Shown: one piece after another, positions 12,435 to 23,600 of the stretch
How positions within the stretch are numbered: position 1 is the first letter of the stretch
How the letters are laid out: every line of letters begins with the position of its first letter
Origin: Undaria pinnatifida
Lineage: Eukaryota; Sar; Phaeophyceae; Laminariales; Alariaceae
NCBI GenBank assembly: GCA_012845835.1
Contig: JABAKD010000010.1
Span: 4,155,288-4,219,287 of the forward strand
Length of the DNA stretch: 64,000 nucleotides
Direction: 5' to 3'
Position numbers and translations under genes: made by a program
Notes under the pieces: model-generated
Database searches by the model: none
The model's input: the letters and a program-made list of their open reading frames with translations, nothing else
Told to the model about the DNA's origin: nothing

Positions 12435-13014
12435 CCTTCTTCATCAGCTCCCCCCAAAAAACGTTCGGAAGTGTCGAGTCTGCGAGAAAACAGCGCACAA
12501 TGTTCGAAATCGTTCGGCCCGCACGCTCGTTTGCTCCGATCTGATGAGGGGTGTTCGGAGAGGCAAACTCCAGCTTAGTGCCGACGTCTTGACAGTACTG
12601 ACGGAACTCCGCGCTCGTGAATTCCGTGCCGCGGTCCCCGCGGAGGGTATGGATGCGCTTGCCGGTAGGAATCACGGTCTCCTTGACGAACGCCGCAAGG
12701 GCGTCCACAGAGCAGGTTTTGTCCTTAATGAGCACCACCTTTTTCCACTTGGTTTGCTGGTCAACGAACTTGACGGCGTATTTGAACCCGCCCAGAGATT
12801 TAGGCGTGAAGGGGCCGAGGGTGTCGACGGATACGAACTGAAAAAGACATAGAACTTTGTAGGTGGCCTGCTTGGGGTGAGGTTGTTGTGCGCTCTCCCC
12901 GAGTGAGCAGGTACTACAGTTCTTAAGGTCGCCGGTGCAATCGACACTGCTAGCCGGCTCCTTCCTCAGGACGTCCAAGCTCTTTTGGTTATGTATCCCA
13001 TGCGCCGATGCCAC
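12424..13014 (-). pseudogene. Copia pol: integrase core
   Basis: This 196-codon frame carries the end of the HHCC zinc region (CTGDLKNCSTC, with the upstream histidine word LWHRRMGYI in another frame) and the catalytic core. The DDE triad can be seen: Asp in FVSVDTLGPF, Asp in TLRGDRGTEF and Glu in IGANERAGRTI. All three catalytic residues are kept, unlike those of the protease. The frame runs on by four bases of overlap into the integrase tail frame at 12434. Confidence 0.92.
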
Positions 13015-13047
13015 AGCTCAGCGGACTCCGACTTTAAAGCAAAGCCG

Positions 13048-13482
13048 TCAGGGGCTCGCCCGAGGACCATCTGGCCCCCGGCGCCACCCCCTAGTTTCAC
13101 CTCGATGGAGCACATGAGTTTCCGTCGCGTCGTCCACCCCACTGGTTTGCATCGGGATAACCACGTCCCGCGACCCCAATCTGGGGTTGGTCGGATGAAA
13201 CAACGTCGCCACTCCCTTCTGCATCGCCGGGGTCACGAAGAAGAGGTTGGTGACCAAGTCCGGCACCAAACCGACGCGAAAGGAGACGCGCCGGTCATTT
13301 CCGGTGTCGTCTGTGACGGCGCCCAAGATAGTCCCCGTTGTTACGCCCTTGAGGAGATGCTGGCCGGCGGCGACGATCTTGTGAGGGACCTGAAGGTCCT
13401 CGACGTCGCACATGTGGGCCCGCACTTCTAGTGTAAGCGCAGGGTCTAGGTAGTTGTTGGTCGCTCTGCTCTCCACAACCAT
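13048..13482 (-). pseudogene. Copia pol: protease region with altered active site
   Basis: The frame continues from gag across an in-frame TGA near 13487. The expected aspartic protease motif D-S-G-A-T reads E-S-R-A-T here (VVESRATNNYLDP), so the catalytic Asp and the following Gly are both changed. The rest matches the usual Copia spacer between protease and integrase (VPDLVTNLFFVTPAMQKG, PRLGSRDVVIPM). The frame is lost near 13050. This protease cannot be active. Confidence 0.85.
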
Positions 13483-13488
13483 CCGGAT

Positions 13489-14748
13489 TCACGACCCGTC
13501 TGAGCGAAGATGAGCAATCGACATCTCCGCAGGAGTCGCCATGAGCGCACCGAAACACCCTAAAGGCAAGCGGTGGTCCTGTGCAGGCAACTCTGAGGAG
13601 ATAGATGAAGGTGCCGCCGGAGTGGCGGCAGACGCCGCCGGAGGCGTCTGGGAAAAGGCAGAAGACGAAGTTGCCTCAGCCGATGGAGCACGTTGGGCGC
13701 TGAAGGAGAACCCGAACAAAGTCGGCTCAGCGGGAGCCTGCGGCGCCGTCGCCGGAGTCGATTGCGCCAAGTGAGCACGCCCGCTGTTGGGCAGGTTGAC
13801 CTGATCAGCGGAATGCAGCAACGCCAGGTCAGCAACTAAACCTTGGAGCCCCTTCTGCTTGTTCGCGCGAAGCTTCTGCTGTTTCTGACACTCAGCATCG
13901 TTATGCATGGTGTTGTTGTGGTAGGAGCACCATTTCGGCTGAGCACTCCCCTCACCACCGCCGCGCTTGTTCTACCACTTCTTCTTCCCCGGCTTCGGAT
14001 GGTTCTTCTGCACTTGTTGGGGGCAGTCACGCTGGAAATGCCCGTACGCCTTGCATCGATGGCACTGGTCGAATGAGGACGCCGCCATCGCGGCCCCCCG
14101 CCCCGAGATCACGGGCCCCGACGCGTTGTGCGACTACTGGTCCACGTAGAAGCGGTTGGCCGTCTCCTGGAGACGGTCAACGGATGCGAATTCCTCACGG
14201 TGGTGCATCTCACGGGTGGATTTAAAATCTGAGGCCTTCGTCAGGCCCGAGAGCATGATGTCTAGGCAGACCTCCTTGGAGACCTCCTCCCCCAGGCCCT
14301 GAAAACGAATCTTGAGATCCATTCCTTTCGTGAAGAAATCGATGGGATCCCCGCCCGCCAGGTGCCAGAAGCCGAAAAGCTCTCTGTGACACGCATGCCG
14401 AGCTTCCTGGATGTGAGCGTCGAAACGCTCGCTGAGGGCCTTCCAGGTCGCCGTTCCATCCGCCGCCTCTTCGTGAGTGAGGACGGTGGCGTGCGCAGAC
14501 CCGGAGGTGACAAAGAATAGGAGGGAGAACAGGCGACGGTTAGCCTGGTCCCACTTGGCCCTATCTCCCTCGTCCGGCTCAGGTTCCGCAGGGCTGTCGG
14601 CCCCGGCTAGGATGGGCTTAAGATCCGGCGCGAAGAGATTGACTGCGTTCCGGAGTTTTGCATTCCACACGCGAAAACCCTGCTGCCCCGAGATGGTCCC
14701 AACGGCGTCCAACATGCGGTGGAGCCCGGAGCTCGATGATTCCGCCAT
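13489..14748 (-). pseudogene. Copia gag with zinc knuckle, interrupted by stops
   Basis: Gag starts at ATG 14748 and is open for 204 codons: MAESSSSGLHRMLDAVG, then words typical of Copia gag (WNAKLRNAV, WKALSERFDAH, EVCLDIMLSGL). A TAG at about 14134 interrupts it. The same frame then carries a CCHC zinc knuckle, CHRCKAYGHFQRDC, at 14064-14023, a second TAG near 13974, and an Ala/Pro-rich tail to about 13489. The nucleic-acid-binding knuckle itself is intact. Both TAG codons could come from CAG by one transition. Confidence 0.88.
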
Positions 14749-15787
14749 CGCTGAAAGCCAGGGTCACACTCCCGGGCGCGGTCAGGTCTTCGGCACACGT
14801 ACGACGCCCCGAGAGCCTGAAAAGGGTCGACGCGCCTAAGAAGGATGCGGTGCAATGCTACACAGGGGTAGGCTTAGTTCAGGTCGCAGCTCCGTAGCTC
14901 ACGACCAACGTCCGGCGTTAGCTATCCAGCGTCCGCCCAGACTACTGCGCCCCGTCGAGCATAGCTTATGACCAGCCGCAGGTGGCGAAATTTCGGTGTT
15001 GAGACGACGGAGTAGCCAGCTCCGCCTCGTCCTGCAGGTACACGGGTCAGATGCACTGCTGAGACTTGCTGCGCGTCTTGCAGCGTAGACGTTTGGCTGC
15101 TGCACGGATGCAAACAGGCCTGGTCAGGCCCTCAGCCTACACACGCACCGATCAAAAAACCAGCACGAGAAAGATATCTTGGACAGACCTACCTCGCGTA
15201 TACAACAACGCGCAGGTATACCACGCGTATACTACAACGCGCAGGCAAGTTTACGTGAGCGGGTCACGTAGGTGTAGCGGCAGCAGCAGGCGGCTACCAG
15301 CTAGCAGTCGTGTCCTCAGCCTACACACGCTACGAAGCGGGCAACTCGGTACGTGGGAGATATCTTGGATAGACTGCGCCTCGCGAGAGAACCACGCGCA
15401 GGCGATTTCGGTCGCCAGTTACAAACACAAAGAACACCGAGAACGGTGCACCGCGCGCAGAACTAACAACCTGCACAACCCTATTTGCCGACCGAAATCA
15501 GCGCCTAGAAGTTGTGCTCCCGTTTTTTTTACACAAACTGTAGCGTACCGAAAGTGCAGCCGAGAGCCCAGGTGATCAGTCCGGGCCCAGTAAGCAAGCG
15601 GGTTGACTGAGTGTGGCCTCCAGCAGAAAGAAGAGTCCGACAGTAGCTTCCCGCGGAAAAATATCCAAATATATCCAAGTCCTGGAGGATCCAAAAATAT
15701 CCAAATCCTGGAGGACGGGTGTGCTCTCCACAGCACTCGGCGACAGCAGTAGACGCGCAGTCGCCGCAGGCCCCCACTCACACACGA
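14749..15787 (-). other. Copia 5' leader
   Basis: About 1.04 kb lies between the primer site and the gag start. No conserved frame is visible. It contains two near-identical copies of a CGCGTATACNACAACGCGCAGG-like word near 15190-15245 and a duplicated AAATATCCAAATCCTGGAGG-like word at 15659-15715. It presumably holds packaging and dimerisation signals, which I cannot identify. Confidence 0.6.
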
Positions 15788-15798
15788 GGCTCATAACC
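15788..15798 (-). other. Primer binding site, initiator Met-tRNA anticodon arm
   Basis: Directly inside the 5' LTR the minus strand reads GGTTATGAGCC. Its complement, GGCTCATAACC, is the anticodon arm of eukaryotic initiator Met-tRNA (anticodon CAU). Drosophila copia and some relatives prime from a half-tRNA cut in this arm, so this element probably does the same. The match is 11 of 11 by eye against remembered tRNA sequence. Confidence 0.7.
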
Positions 15799-16248
15799 TG
15801 TCATGGATAATGAGTGATACCCTGGCACGGTGGTTTGAGAGGCTGTGCCGTCGACGTTAGTCGAGGTGATGGCACGGAGCGAGAGGATAGCCTGGAAGAC
15901 GAAGCGCTTCCGAGATGTGGAGAAGATTTTGAATAGTACAACGATGGCGCTTAACTTGGCCAATACACACAGATATAAACCGTAGAGTTGCAGGAGCCCA
16001 GACGACGGCTGCTTCCCAGAGATGACCAGGACAGCTATGATCCGGGAGGATCTACAAGAGAGAGCCACACGGGAGAGTGAGCTACCTGGATATCAAGCGG
16101 GGAATCCTACGGAAGTAATTCCTCCGCACACATACGTACGTTACACTCGAACCGACACATATGAGATCTACGATACACAAGAGCAGTGCTACTGAACATT
16201 GACTCATAACGAAAATGTCTACTGGTGTGTGCCAACATTTCCATAACA
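15799..16248 (-). repeat. 5' LTR of the Copia element
   Basis: This is the upstream LTR, 450 bp, starting TGTTATGGAAATGTTGGC and ending CATTATCCATGACA on the minus strand. It carries a 12-bp stretch near 16212-16228 that the other LTR lacks. The bases directly outside it, 16249-16253, are GTGTG and match the left flank exactly. It should hold the promoter for the element. Confidence 0.92.
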
Positions 16249-16253
16249 GTGTG

Positions 16254-16866
16254 AAATACTAAGATGCTATGCAAAATAAAGTGTATAGGCTGTAGAATAT
16301 GTCCATTGTAGCATGTACACGAACAAAAAGTGTATGTCTTTGAACGTGCGACTAAATCGTATTGGTCTCAGCATCGCTATGCTAAAGTACTATAAAAAAA
16401 TACGTGCAGGATTTAGTAGGCCATACTAACGCCATCCTAGACAAATAATCAAATTAAAAGTTAACAATGATTAATATAATTTCATTATACTACTCAAAAT
16501 GATCGAAAATCATAGCTCTCGGGCAAGTTGTCCCACTACAACAGCTACGTTGACTATATACTCGTACGTACAAATACAAGTATCCATGACCTCGGTGAAC
16601 CGCGCGGAAGACCGCCCGTGAACAGTGTCCGTGAGACAGCGTGGGAAAAAAAATCCGTCGACGGTTGAACGAGGAGTTGTGACCTGTGACGATTTACAAA
16701 GAACGGATTTTCAACTGATCGAGAATGCATGGTTCATGATCAGGATAGGGTGGGCTCGAGGAACTTGCCAGCACGCACCCTCACGTAGAGATTGTCGTAC
16801 TAAGGTGATTCTCCCTTTCTTTTAACCCTTCGCTGCCTCTGTCTCCACTTCAAGCACCTGGACCAG
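16254..16866. repeat. Dispersed repeat shared with 21450-21800
   Basis: The stretch 16500-16760 resembles 21465-21800 in the same orientation. Shared words include CTCTCGGGCAAG, ATCCATGACCTCGGTGAAC, GACCTGTGA and GATAGGGTGGGCT. No open frame is conserved between them. The first part, 16254-16500, is AT-rich and shows nothing recognisable. Confidence 0.45.
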
Positions 16867-16870
16867 GAAT

Positions 16871-18308
16871 GGATACACATTATTTGACTTTTTCGTAGAG
16901 GTCCGCGGCAATGACCGCGGAGCTTCCGCGGACTTCCACGGGTGTTGCCACGGGCTACTGTGGATATCCGTGGAACTCCGCGTATTTCCACGGCAAGTGT
17001 CATGGCTCATGGCACTTCCACGGTAAAGGGCACGGCTGTGTCCACGGCACGAGCCCCGGCTCTGTCCGTGGCAAACTCTGTGGTACCAACCATGGCAACC
17101 CACAGAAGTCCGCGCCAATTGCCACGGAAGTTTCCGCGGAAGAGTCGTTCTACGGTAGCCCCCCCGACGTTTCTTTAACGAAATCGCCGGTTTCACAACC
17201 AGCGCCCGGTCGTATCTCCTGAAATGCGGTGTCCCTCGACACCCCGACGTCATCGATCGATAGACCTTTGCACACAGGAAAATATATGAATACACTTTTC
17301 TCAAGAGTATCCTTCCTTGCGTCGAGCAGCCGTGATACATTCGTTGAAGGAAATCGCTGGTTTTGGGGGAGGCTATCGTAGAATCGCTTGGAAACTGCCG
17401 TGACAATTCCCGCGGCCGTCCGCGACCATTGCCACGGCAACGCGGCAATCACCACGGACGTCCGCGGGGGTCCGCGGTAATTTCCACGGCTGTATCTGCG
17501 GGCTTCCGCGGACTTCCAAACGCAGCAAGTTCCACAGTAATCCGCGGCCGTCCGCGGCCAATGCCATGGCAAATACCCGAGGCGCGACAAATACCACGGG
17601 CGTCCGCGGAAGTCCGCGGCGATCGCCACGGCTGTTTCCGCGGACTTCGCGGACGTTCAACACGCAATAAGTTCCACGGACAACCGCGGCCGTCCGCGGC
17701 CATTGTCATGGCAAATATCCGACGCGCAACAAATACCACGAACGTCCGCGGAAGCCCGCGGCGATTGCCACGGCTGTTTCCGGGTATTCAATTGTTTCCG
17801 TGGGTGTTTCCATAGACGTGTCCGTGGATCTACATGGCTATGCCCACAGTTGTTTCCCGCGGATGTGTCCGTAGGTGTCCATGGATGTTTCCGTGGGTAT
17901 GTCCGCGGGTTAAGGTTAGCGTGTTCGTGGATGTTTCCGTGGGTATGTCTGCGGGTATCCGCGGGTGTTTCCGCGGGTGATTCCGTGGACGTCCGCAGGT
18001 GTTTCCGCGACCGTCCGAGGGTGGCCGCGGCTGGCCGTGGGTGGTGCCGTGGAAGTTGCCGTAGACCTTGCCGTGGACATTGCCATGGAAATTGCGTGGC
18101 TTGTGCCATGGGCCTCCACGGTATTCCGCTACTTGCCGCAGCCTTCCGTGGAAGCCCGTGGAATTTCCGTGGAAGCCCGTGGAAGGCATGCGGTAGTCGG
18201 TGGAATATCCGCGGTTGTCCGCGGAACGGCGTGAACATGTCCGTGGAATGCCGTGGGGTCCGTGGAGACTGCCGCGGAGCTCAGCCAAAAGACAAATAAT
18301 GTGCATCC
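16871..18308. repeat. Array of CCGCGG palindromes with inverted end motifs
   Basis: This 1.4-kb cluster holds the palindrome TCCGCGGA/CCGCGG and near variants (CCACGG, CCGTGG, CCATGG). The limits are inverted copies of one non-array word: GGATACACATTATTTGACTT at 16871-16890 and, reverse-complemented, GGATGCACATTATTTGTCTT at the right end (18308-18289), 18 of 20 identical. That makes the array look like the inside of a defined element. Arg/Gly/Pro-rich open frames on both strands are artefacts of the self-complementary unit. Confidence 0.75.
17148..17383. mobile_element. 236-bp MITE inside the CCGCGG array
   Basis: This AT-richer segment without CCGCGG words is bounded by inverted ends, TTCTACGGTAGCCCCCCC on the left and TTCTACGATAGCCTCCCC on the right (reverse-complemented), 16 of 18 identical. 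The flanks carry a 3-bp direct repeat, TCG (17145-17147 and 17384-17386). No coding capacity is seen. The superfamily is not assigned. Confidence 0.6.
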
Positions 18309-18519
18309 CTCACCTAGACCCAACCAGCACTGTAATTATTTTCCCATCCCCTCTTTCCCATCCGACCAAACGCTTCAGCTCCTCTCCTCAAACCCCAGAT
18401 TCCCACACACCACACACCACACACCGCACATACCCGCAGATTTCGGATAAATTTTTCAAAATAATATAGACTATATATCTTTCATGAGGATCAAATATAC
18501 ATTATAACAATACAAATAC

Positions 18520-20830
18520 ACTCCAGCTGTGAGATCGAAGATTTTGTCGAAACTCATCTTTGCAAGTTGTGTGTGATACTCCGATCGCGCGTATTACGGG
18601 TTGAGTGTCCTCATTGAGGATATAGATCGGCGACTCCCCTTGAAACTACAGTGTAGCTACCAGGGTTAACAGGGTGATGTTAGTCAGTCTGTGCGCGGAA
18701 ACTATAAAACCCGTTTTTGAGGGGGGGAAAATCTGACAGATGTGGAAGGAAATGTATCAGTTTATCAAGTGTATCCTGTAAGTCGAATATCCGGTGAGGG
18801 GAGGGCGGAGTTTTTAAGGGCGCGGGGGGCTGGGTTTGAACAAGAGGAAGCGGGGGGTGGGGTGGGGGGGCGAGTGGGGCAACTCAATCTGTGCGTGGAA
18901 ACTATAAATCCTTGAAGGGGATAGATCTGACGGTTTTAAAAGGAATGCACCAGTTTATCATGTATATCCCGTAAGTCGTACAACCAGTGAGGAGAGGGCG
19001 AAGTGTTCGAGGAGGTGTGGGGGGGGGGGCAAAAGGGTTTTCAACAGCTTTAGGTCGCATCGATATAGGGGTTGGCTATACGCGTGGTGCTAGATCTAGG
19101 CGATGGTGCGGGTGGTGGGGAAGGAGGGGGCGTGGGGGGGGGGGGGGGGAGATGTGCAGCGGCATAGATTGCTCTAGAAAGATAATGAGGTGATATCAAC
19201 TGCGTGGAAGTGTTTATTTCTTTGGCAGATTTCGATGTTAGGTGGGGCGTTTGAGCAAGAGAGAGCGGGGGAAAGAAAGGGGGGAAGGGGGGGGAGGAGG
19301 TTTTCAACAGGTTTAGGTCGCATATATGTAAGGGCTTGCTATACGCGTGGTGCTAGGTCTAGGCGATCGTGCGGGTGGTGGGGAAGGAGGGGGCGTTGGG
19401 AGGGGGGGATGCTCGCGTCAGGCGCTGGCTCGAGTTCCTTTCGGCTTACAACTACACACTGAAGTACCGCGAAGGTACGGCCAACGGCAACGCCGACTTC
19501 CTTTCACGCATACCACAACCAGCCACCGACGCCGACCGCACCGGACGCAACCGCCTCACTGGCCCCGACACTGTTGGCATCTACCTCATCCGCCCCTGCG
19601 GCTTCGCACCGAACGAGCCGTCTACACCGGGTATCGGCTTGGGTGGGCTCGTGTCCCCCACTTCAAGACCCATTCCAACAATTCAGCCTCTTCCCTTCAC
19701 CGCCGCCGACTATGGCGACTTCCGCCTACTGGGATCACGCATGGAGCACCACGGCATCCCCAACAACTTCGCCGAGGTTCTGCAGACGACGACAAAGGTG
19801 AAGGTGTCGTGGTGCCGGATGGTGGGAGGGAAGGGACGCAGGGGTATCAGCTTCGCTTGGAGACAGCACCGGTTCTTCTTTGATGATTTCTTATTACTGG
19901 CGTTGAGCTATGAGAAGCTCGAGGAGACAGGAAAGGGGAGGGAGTGAGAGCATGGGGGTGGGGTGAGGCTCACAGAGTTCGCTTCACCCTCCAGAATTGC
20001 TGCTGTGCTCTCTTCCGGGCCTTCACCTATGGAACGTACAAGGAACGTTCTCCTAGGTGTTCTATATTCCCATGAGCGCTTATCGCGCTTACTTCTACCT
20101 ATCTTGTCCAGAGGAGGACGTTCCATTTCCGAGAACGTTCTTGTGGTAAGCTAGCTATTCTCTACGAGTTATCCGCTTCACTAAGAATATTCCGTTTTAA
20201 GATAATCTTCTTGTGGCCAATAGACCGTAACTCTGCGGACTATCTTACCGAATATATTGCCCGCTATACCGACACTCTATTACAGGGGGGTGAATTAAAG
20301 CTACGTCATGGATGGCTACAAAGGTAAAGACGTGATATCAATTGCGAATGGGTGTTTATTACTCTGTCTGGCGGATTTCGCTGTTAGGTGGGGCGTTTGA
20401 ACAAGAGGGAAAAAAGGGGGGGGGGGGGAGGGGGGGGAGCGGAAATGAATTGGAGCTACGGCATGGATAGCTAGAAAGGTAATGAGGTGATATCAGCAGG
20501 CTGACAGTGTTTACTACTCGGGCAGATTTTGATTTTAGGTGGGGCGTTCGAACAAGAGGGATCGGGAGGGGGGGGGGGGGGGGGACACTTCAATATGTGC
20601 GAGGAAACTTTAAATCCTTGAAGAGGACAAATCTGACGGTTCTAGCAAGAATACATCGCTTTATATCACCTGCATGGTATTGTTCATCATCTAGCAGATT
20701 TGATGTTAGGTGTGGTATAATACAACACAATATTTAGGTGTGGTATACAACGTGTTATAGCTTCATATAATTTGATATTGTACATGGATCGCTCATATAT
20801 ATAACACGCGCGAAGGGCCTTCCGTAAAAT
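18520..20830 (-). repeat. G-tract repeat unit, single copy, same family as 38.7-44.8 kb
   Basis: The unit opens with the minus-strand MSFDK-type motif (ATG at 18557). It runs through many G tracts of 8-18 bases set in conserved spacers (GTGCGCGGAAACTATAAA, GTGCTAGGTCTAGGCGAT, ATAATGAGGTGATATC, GTGGGGCGTTTGA) and closes near 20830 with a GTGTGGTATACAACGTGTTATAG-like tail. The order matches the right arm of the large palindrome at 41445-43850. A Gypsy fragment interrupts it between about 19400 and 20285. I see no protein of its own. The G tracts could form quadruplexes. Confidence 0.65.
19390..19947 (+). pseudogene. Ty3/Gypsy pol fragment, end of RNase H
   Basis: The frame reads RWLEFLSAYNYTLKYREG, then TANGNADFLSRIP, the well-known end of the Gypsy RNase H, followed by the tether region (GPDTVGIYLIRPCGFAP). 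It starts abruptly out of G-tract sequence, so RT and the first part of RNase H are missing, and no integrase follows. The sequence to about 20285, including AACGTTCT words at 20050-20140, probably belongs to the same insertion. It breaks a G-tract repeat whose two halves continue on either side. Confidence 0.8.
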
Positions 20831-20960
20831 TGTGCAACTACTGCTGTATATCAGCGAAACATAGGAGACGTACCACGCAGCTTGCACACTTGAGTTGCAT
20901 CCGTTTAATCGGTCGTACTCACAGCTGACGTTTTTTTCAATTTTTATAAATAATATCACG
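20797..20960 (+). repeat. Diverged copy of the MSFDK-motif repeat end
   Basis: This segment and 25743-25930 share CACGCGCGAA, GACCTTCCGTAAAA-like, GTACCACGCAGCTTGC and ACTCACAGCTGACGTTTTT in the same order and orientation. The end of the segment aligns with the AGCTTGCAAAGATGAGTTTC motif, but the ATG is TTG here and the frame is lost. It is a degenerate family member. Confidence 0.5.
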
Positions 20961-20999
20961 AAATAAATGTGATTTTTTTTTGTCACAAGTCGTGTTTTT

Positions 21000-23600
21000 T
21001 GTCCCCCGCTGATACCCTAGGAAGCGGGATGGGTTTCTTTGATATGTTATTCTTCCATATTTCCGCCTCTTGGCTTTGTTGCCTGTGCCTTTCTTATTAA
21101 TAGCTTGGTATTAGTATTGCGTGTGGGAGATACATGAGTGTCTGTACAGTAGACTAGTAGTCTATACATACATACAGCAGTATCATAACACAGCAAGCAC
21201 AGTTAATCCACGAGAACGAGAAAGAACGAGAACTCACGAGAGTCTGTATAAATATGTGAATATGGGAGAGTTGCGAGTAAGCGAGAGGGGGCTCTCACCT
21301 ACGCAGCAAGTGGTCTGAGCGTTCGAAAGATCTCGGGATGTCGACAGTCAATAAAGACTAGTCTAGTCGGGGTCTAGTCTATAGACTAATCTATACTTGG
21401 AAAAATGAAAACTACACTTTCAGCTGTGAGATCTACCAGAAAGGATACCATATTATTACATGCATGCTCGATGCTCTCGGGCAAGCTCCACTGACGACAA
21501 CAGCAGCAGCAATGCCCACGACGGCAACAATAACACAGAAATAACGTCGAACGTCTACGTAGTGCATGTGTGTATGATTAGACTATACACGTACGAACAA
21601 CAGCAAGAAGATACAAATATCCAAATATCCATGACCTCGGTGAACGGCGGAAGACCAGCCGCGGGCGATCTCCGTGGGACAGCGTTGGAAGATAAAGATA
21701 TCTCTACGACGGTTGGGCGAGGACTTATGACCTGTGATGATCCGCGGTGATGATCCACACAAAAGGTCTCACGATCAGGATTCGGATAGGGTGGGCTAGA
21801 CTAGACGATCATATATTGACGGTATTGGAACCACTGCACTGCTGTCGTCAGCAACTAACTACTGTTCGTACCGGTAGGTAGGTGACAAGACATACATGCG
21901 GCAACGCTCCTACTCCTACAACAGTACGTACAGCAGCTGTTCAAGAATCATTCGAAACCAACAACTGTTAGACTATGGTTGCTGCCTTGACGTTGGTTGG
22001 ATGGCGTCATCTGTCTGTGCTGCGAACATTGCTAGTTGCTGGCTGGCTGGCTGTTGTGCTTTGCTTTTGCTTTTTTGGCGTGCCGCGTCCTGTTCCTCTT
22101 TTTTCCGATTAATTGTTTGTTTCCTTTCTTTTTTTTGTTCTTTCGTGGCCTTACAATCACCTTGCTGTGTGTGCAACATGCGTTTTATACTCTTGTCTCA
22201 TAGTTTGTGACCACCGTGACAGAGCTCGTCTCTCTATGAGGCATTAGCACGGCCACTGTACTGGTTGTGCTATTATAGATGTAGATGGATGTAAACACAA
22301 AAATCACAGTCTAATGCGAAGAACACACACCTCCTCCTGTCTGTCCTGCAGGGGCGTTGGCGGCAGCCCAACCTGCGGAAGATTCCACCACGACGTCAAT
22401 GTTTTGTAAGACTGAAGAACGAGTCTGATGATTCGTATGTCGACAATATCCACGGGTATGTGCCACCTGGCGCCATGCGAAATAATAGGTTGATACCTTG
22501 TAGAAAATAACGAAGCGGGGTAGACTAGTCTATACTCTTTGGAGAACCAAGGACATGAATGATTGATCGGTAGAATTAAACGTATTTTTTTATTTTAGGG
22601 TGCGGAAAAGACTTCAGTTTTTGTCTCGCCATTTTCGTTCAGAAACAACTCGCAAGTTAGCAGCAGCAAGGATAGTAGAAAGCACCAGCACAACAACAGC
22701 AGTGGGGGTGTCCACTCAAAATAGGGCAACGTCCGAGTACAGCAAGCAAGAGGGTGCACTGCCGAGAACAGGGACAAAAGGCAAGGGCAGTGTGTGTAAG
22801 AATATATTTTAGGCGTGAGAACCCAAGGGAACACACACGAAAGATTAATCACACACGTCTAGTCTAGACCAGACAATAACTAAAGATATGGTATCTGATA
22901 CCGTGGCACATACTACTACTGTAGAACCTACCAGGTACAAGAAAGCTAGGGCACTCTTGCCTCGCTTACCACTCTGCTACTACTACTATACTGCTGTTGA
23001 ACTATGCTGGGTGTCGCGAACAACCACAAACAGGTTACTACCCGCTACACTGCTGCAGGCACAGAAAAAATGGCAGGGCCCGGGAGTCCGAACCGGAAGC
23101 GCATCTCATTCGTGCGGTCTGTTTTTTGTTTTTAATACTCGTATTAATAGTACGTCCCTACTACTACAGCTGTGGTCCACACCAACAACACAGCAGTACG
23201 AAGTAGTAATATCTGTTCTGTGCTTCGCCTCTTGGTGCGACTATTTCCAAAACAGGAAGCACCTGGTTTATCGTATCATACTCTCACAACGGCAGATAGG
23301 TCCAGACAGCATGCCATAAGAAACACTACTATCCACACCACTCACTCGTACAAGGGGGTATGATATGCATGTAGTCTATACACCGACACACCAGCATGGT
23401 GATGCCTAGTATTGTGCCACTCGCTGCGGCGTGGCTGTCTAAGCTGCACACGATACATCTCTGTCTCGCGCGCGCCATTTCTCGGCACGTCTCGGCAGCG
23501 ACGCGATCATACACCACCAATAGCCGCCCGTCACTCTTCCGCCCCTGCAAAATCCACGAGGTACGCGTAAGCCGTCCAAAGATCGTCAGATTACCACTAG
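21000..23600. other. Gene-free stretch with LTR-like and CAG-rich sequence
   Basis: The part 21121-21340 shares word order with 8730-8860 (CGAGAAC, GAGAGTNTGTAT, GAGGGGGCTCTCAC) and may be an LTR relic. The part 21465-21800 is the second copy of the repeat at 16500-16760. The stretch 21900-23600 is rich in CAG/CTG and short TCTAGACTA words. It has a homopolymer-broken frame at 21896-22210 that encodes a Leu/Cys/Phe-rich peptide with no known match. I see no gene. Confidence 0.4.

Larger units (their letters stand above)
9101..16248 (-). mobile_element. Full-length Ty1/Copia LTR retrotransposon, decayed
   Basis: This element of about 7.15 kb lies on the minus strand. It is bounded by two LTRs (9101-9538 and 15799-16248) and by a perfect 5-bp direct repeat, GTGTG (9096-9100 and 16249-16253). 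The internal order, 5' to 3' on the minus strand, is PBS, a leader of about 1 kb, gag with a zinc knuckle, protease region, integrase, then reverse transcriptase and RNase H, then the polypurine tract. Integrase before RT is the Copia order. The coding region is broken by several in-frame stops and frameshifts, and the protease active site is altered, so the copy cannot be autonomous. About 30 substitutions plus a 12-bp indel separate the LTRs (roughly 7-8 percent), indicating an old insertion. Confidence 0.95.

Noticed and set aside
16822-18450. Open frames up to 208 codons, Arg/Gly/Pro-rich, on both strands
   Set aside because: They are products of the CCGCGG palindrome array, with no conserved start, domain or consistent strand.
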